This document shows positions 6,021-6,156 of a stretch of DNA of 6,156 bases, piece by piece. The number at the start of each line of letters is the position of its first letter. Within the stretch, counting starts at the first letter, position 1. The notes under the pieces are model-generated. The model did no database searches and was not told the origin of the DNA. It saw only the letters and a list, made by a program, of their open reading frames with translations. The stretch is from Verrucomicrobiota bacterium (lineage in GTDB: Bacteria; Verrucomicrobiota; Verrucomicrobiia; Limisphaerales; UBA1100), in the NCBI GenBank assembly GCA_028872645.1, contig JAPKDK010000179.1:1-6156 (forward strand). The letters are read 5' to 3'. The position numbers and the translations under genes are program-made.

Positions 6021-6156
6021 ATGGCGAAAGAAGAACCCATACAACTCGAAGGCGTAATTTCAAAGGTAATGCCCGGCACTATGTTTATGGCTAAACTGGC
6101 CAATGGCCACGAAGTCCTCGCGCATATTTCCGGCAAAATGCGCAAGCATTGGATCC
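6021..6156 (+). CDS. infA: Translation initiation factor IF-1 (partial, 3' end beyond window)
   Basis: IF-1 is the small essential OB-fold protein that binds the ribosomal A site of the 30S subunit during initiation. The first 45 codons are present of about 72 usual. They match the family from the MAKEE start through NGHEVLAHISGKMRKHWI (residues 28-45); E. coli IF-1 has NGHVVTAHISGKMRKNYI at the same place. The reading frame is intact up to the window edge, so this is truncation by the window and not a broken gene. There is no Shine-Dalgarno sequence at normal distance from ATG 6021; an AAGG at 6002-6005 is too far away and lies partly inside the inverted repeat. It is the first gene after the terminator and therefore should have its own promoter, although I could not find a convincing one. 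Confidence 0.97.
   Translation, partial: MAKEEPIQLEGVISKVMPGTMFMAKLANGHEVLAHISGKMRKHWI

Noticed and set aside
6151..6156. GGATCC (BamHI site) exactly at the window end, suggesting a cloning junction
   Set aside because: These bases fit the conserved IF-1 codons for Trp-Ile and the start of the next codon, so native sequence explains them.

Overview
The window comes from a moderately GC-rich bacterial chromosome and reads entirely on the + strand. It has seven genes packed with short gaps, and the last one (infA) is cut by the window edge. The gene set and the protein features point to a Gram-negative-type bacterium: a Tat-type phosphoesterase, a long MscS-family channel with a signal peptide, and an exported TlpA-like thioredoxin with an extra N-terminal domain. 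Several starts lack a Shine-Dalgarno sequence. My guess is Verrucomicrobiota or a relative; this rests on general style, not on a search.

Layout. Bases 39-1226 encode ThiH, the radical-SAM 2-iminoacetate synthase of thiazole (thiamine) synthesis. Bases 1255-2142 encode a YaeI-type metallophosphoesterase with a twin-arginine leader. Its stop codon overlaps by one base the start of thiS (2142-2348), the sulfur carrier protein that feeds the same thiazole-forming step as ThiH. Next come mgtE (2411-3751, Mg2+ transporter/channel), an MscS-family mechanosensitive channel (3784-5034), an exported TlpA/ResA-like thioredoxin (5095-5898), a clear intrinsic terminator (5925-5953), and infA (translation initiation factor IF-1), which begins at 6021 and runs off the end.

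How the genes fit together. ThiH and ThiS act in one pathway: ThiH makes dehydroglycine from tyrosine, and ThiS-thiocarboxylate supplies sulfur to ThiG. The phosphoesterase sits between them and is apparently translationally coupled to thiS. MgtE and the MscS-family channel form an ion/osmotic membrane pair 32 bases apart. The thioredoxin-like gene ends this stretch at the terminator, and infA starts a new unit. No gene-free stretch exceeds 300 bases; the longest is 5899-6020, which holds the terminator and a hairpin ahead of infA.

I see no mobile element, CRISPR array, tRNA, rRNA or defence system, and no convincing new multi-gene system. The points most worth checking are the thiH-yaeI-thiS arrangement, a gradual change of codon style and strand composition inside thiH, the unresolved thiH start, and the inverted repeat in the infA leader.
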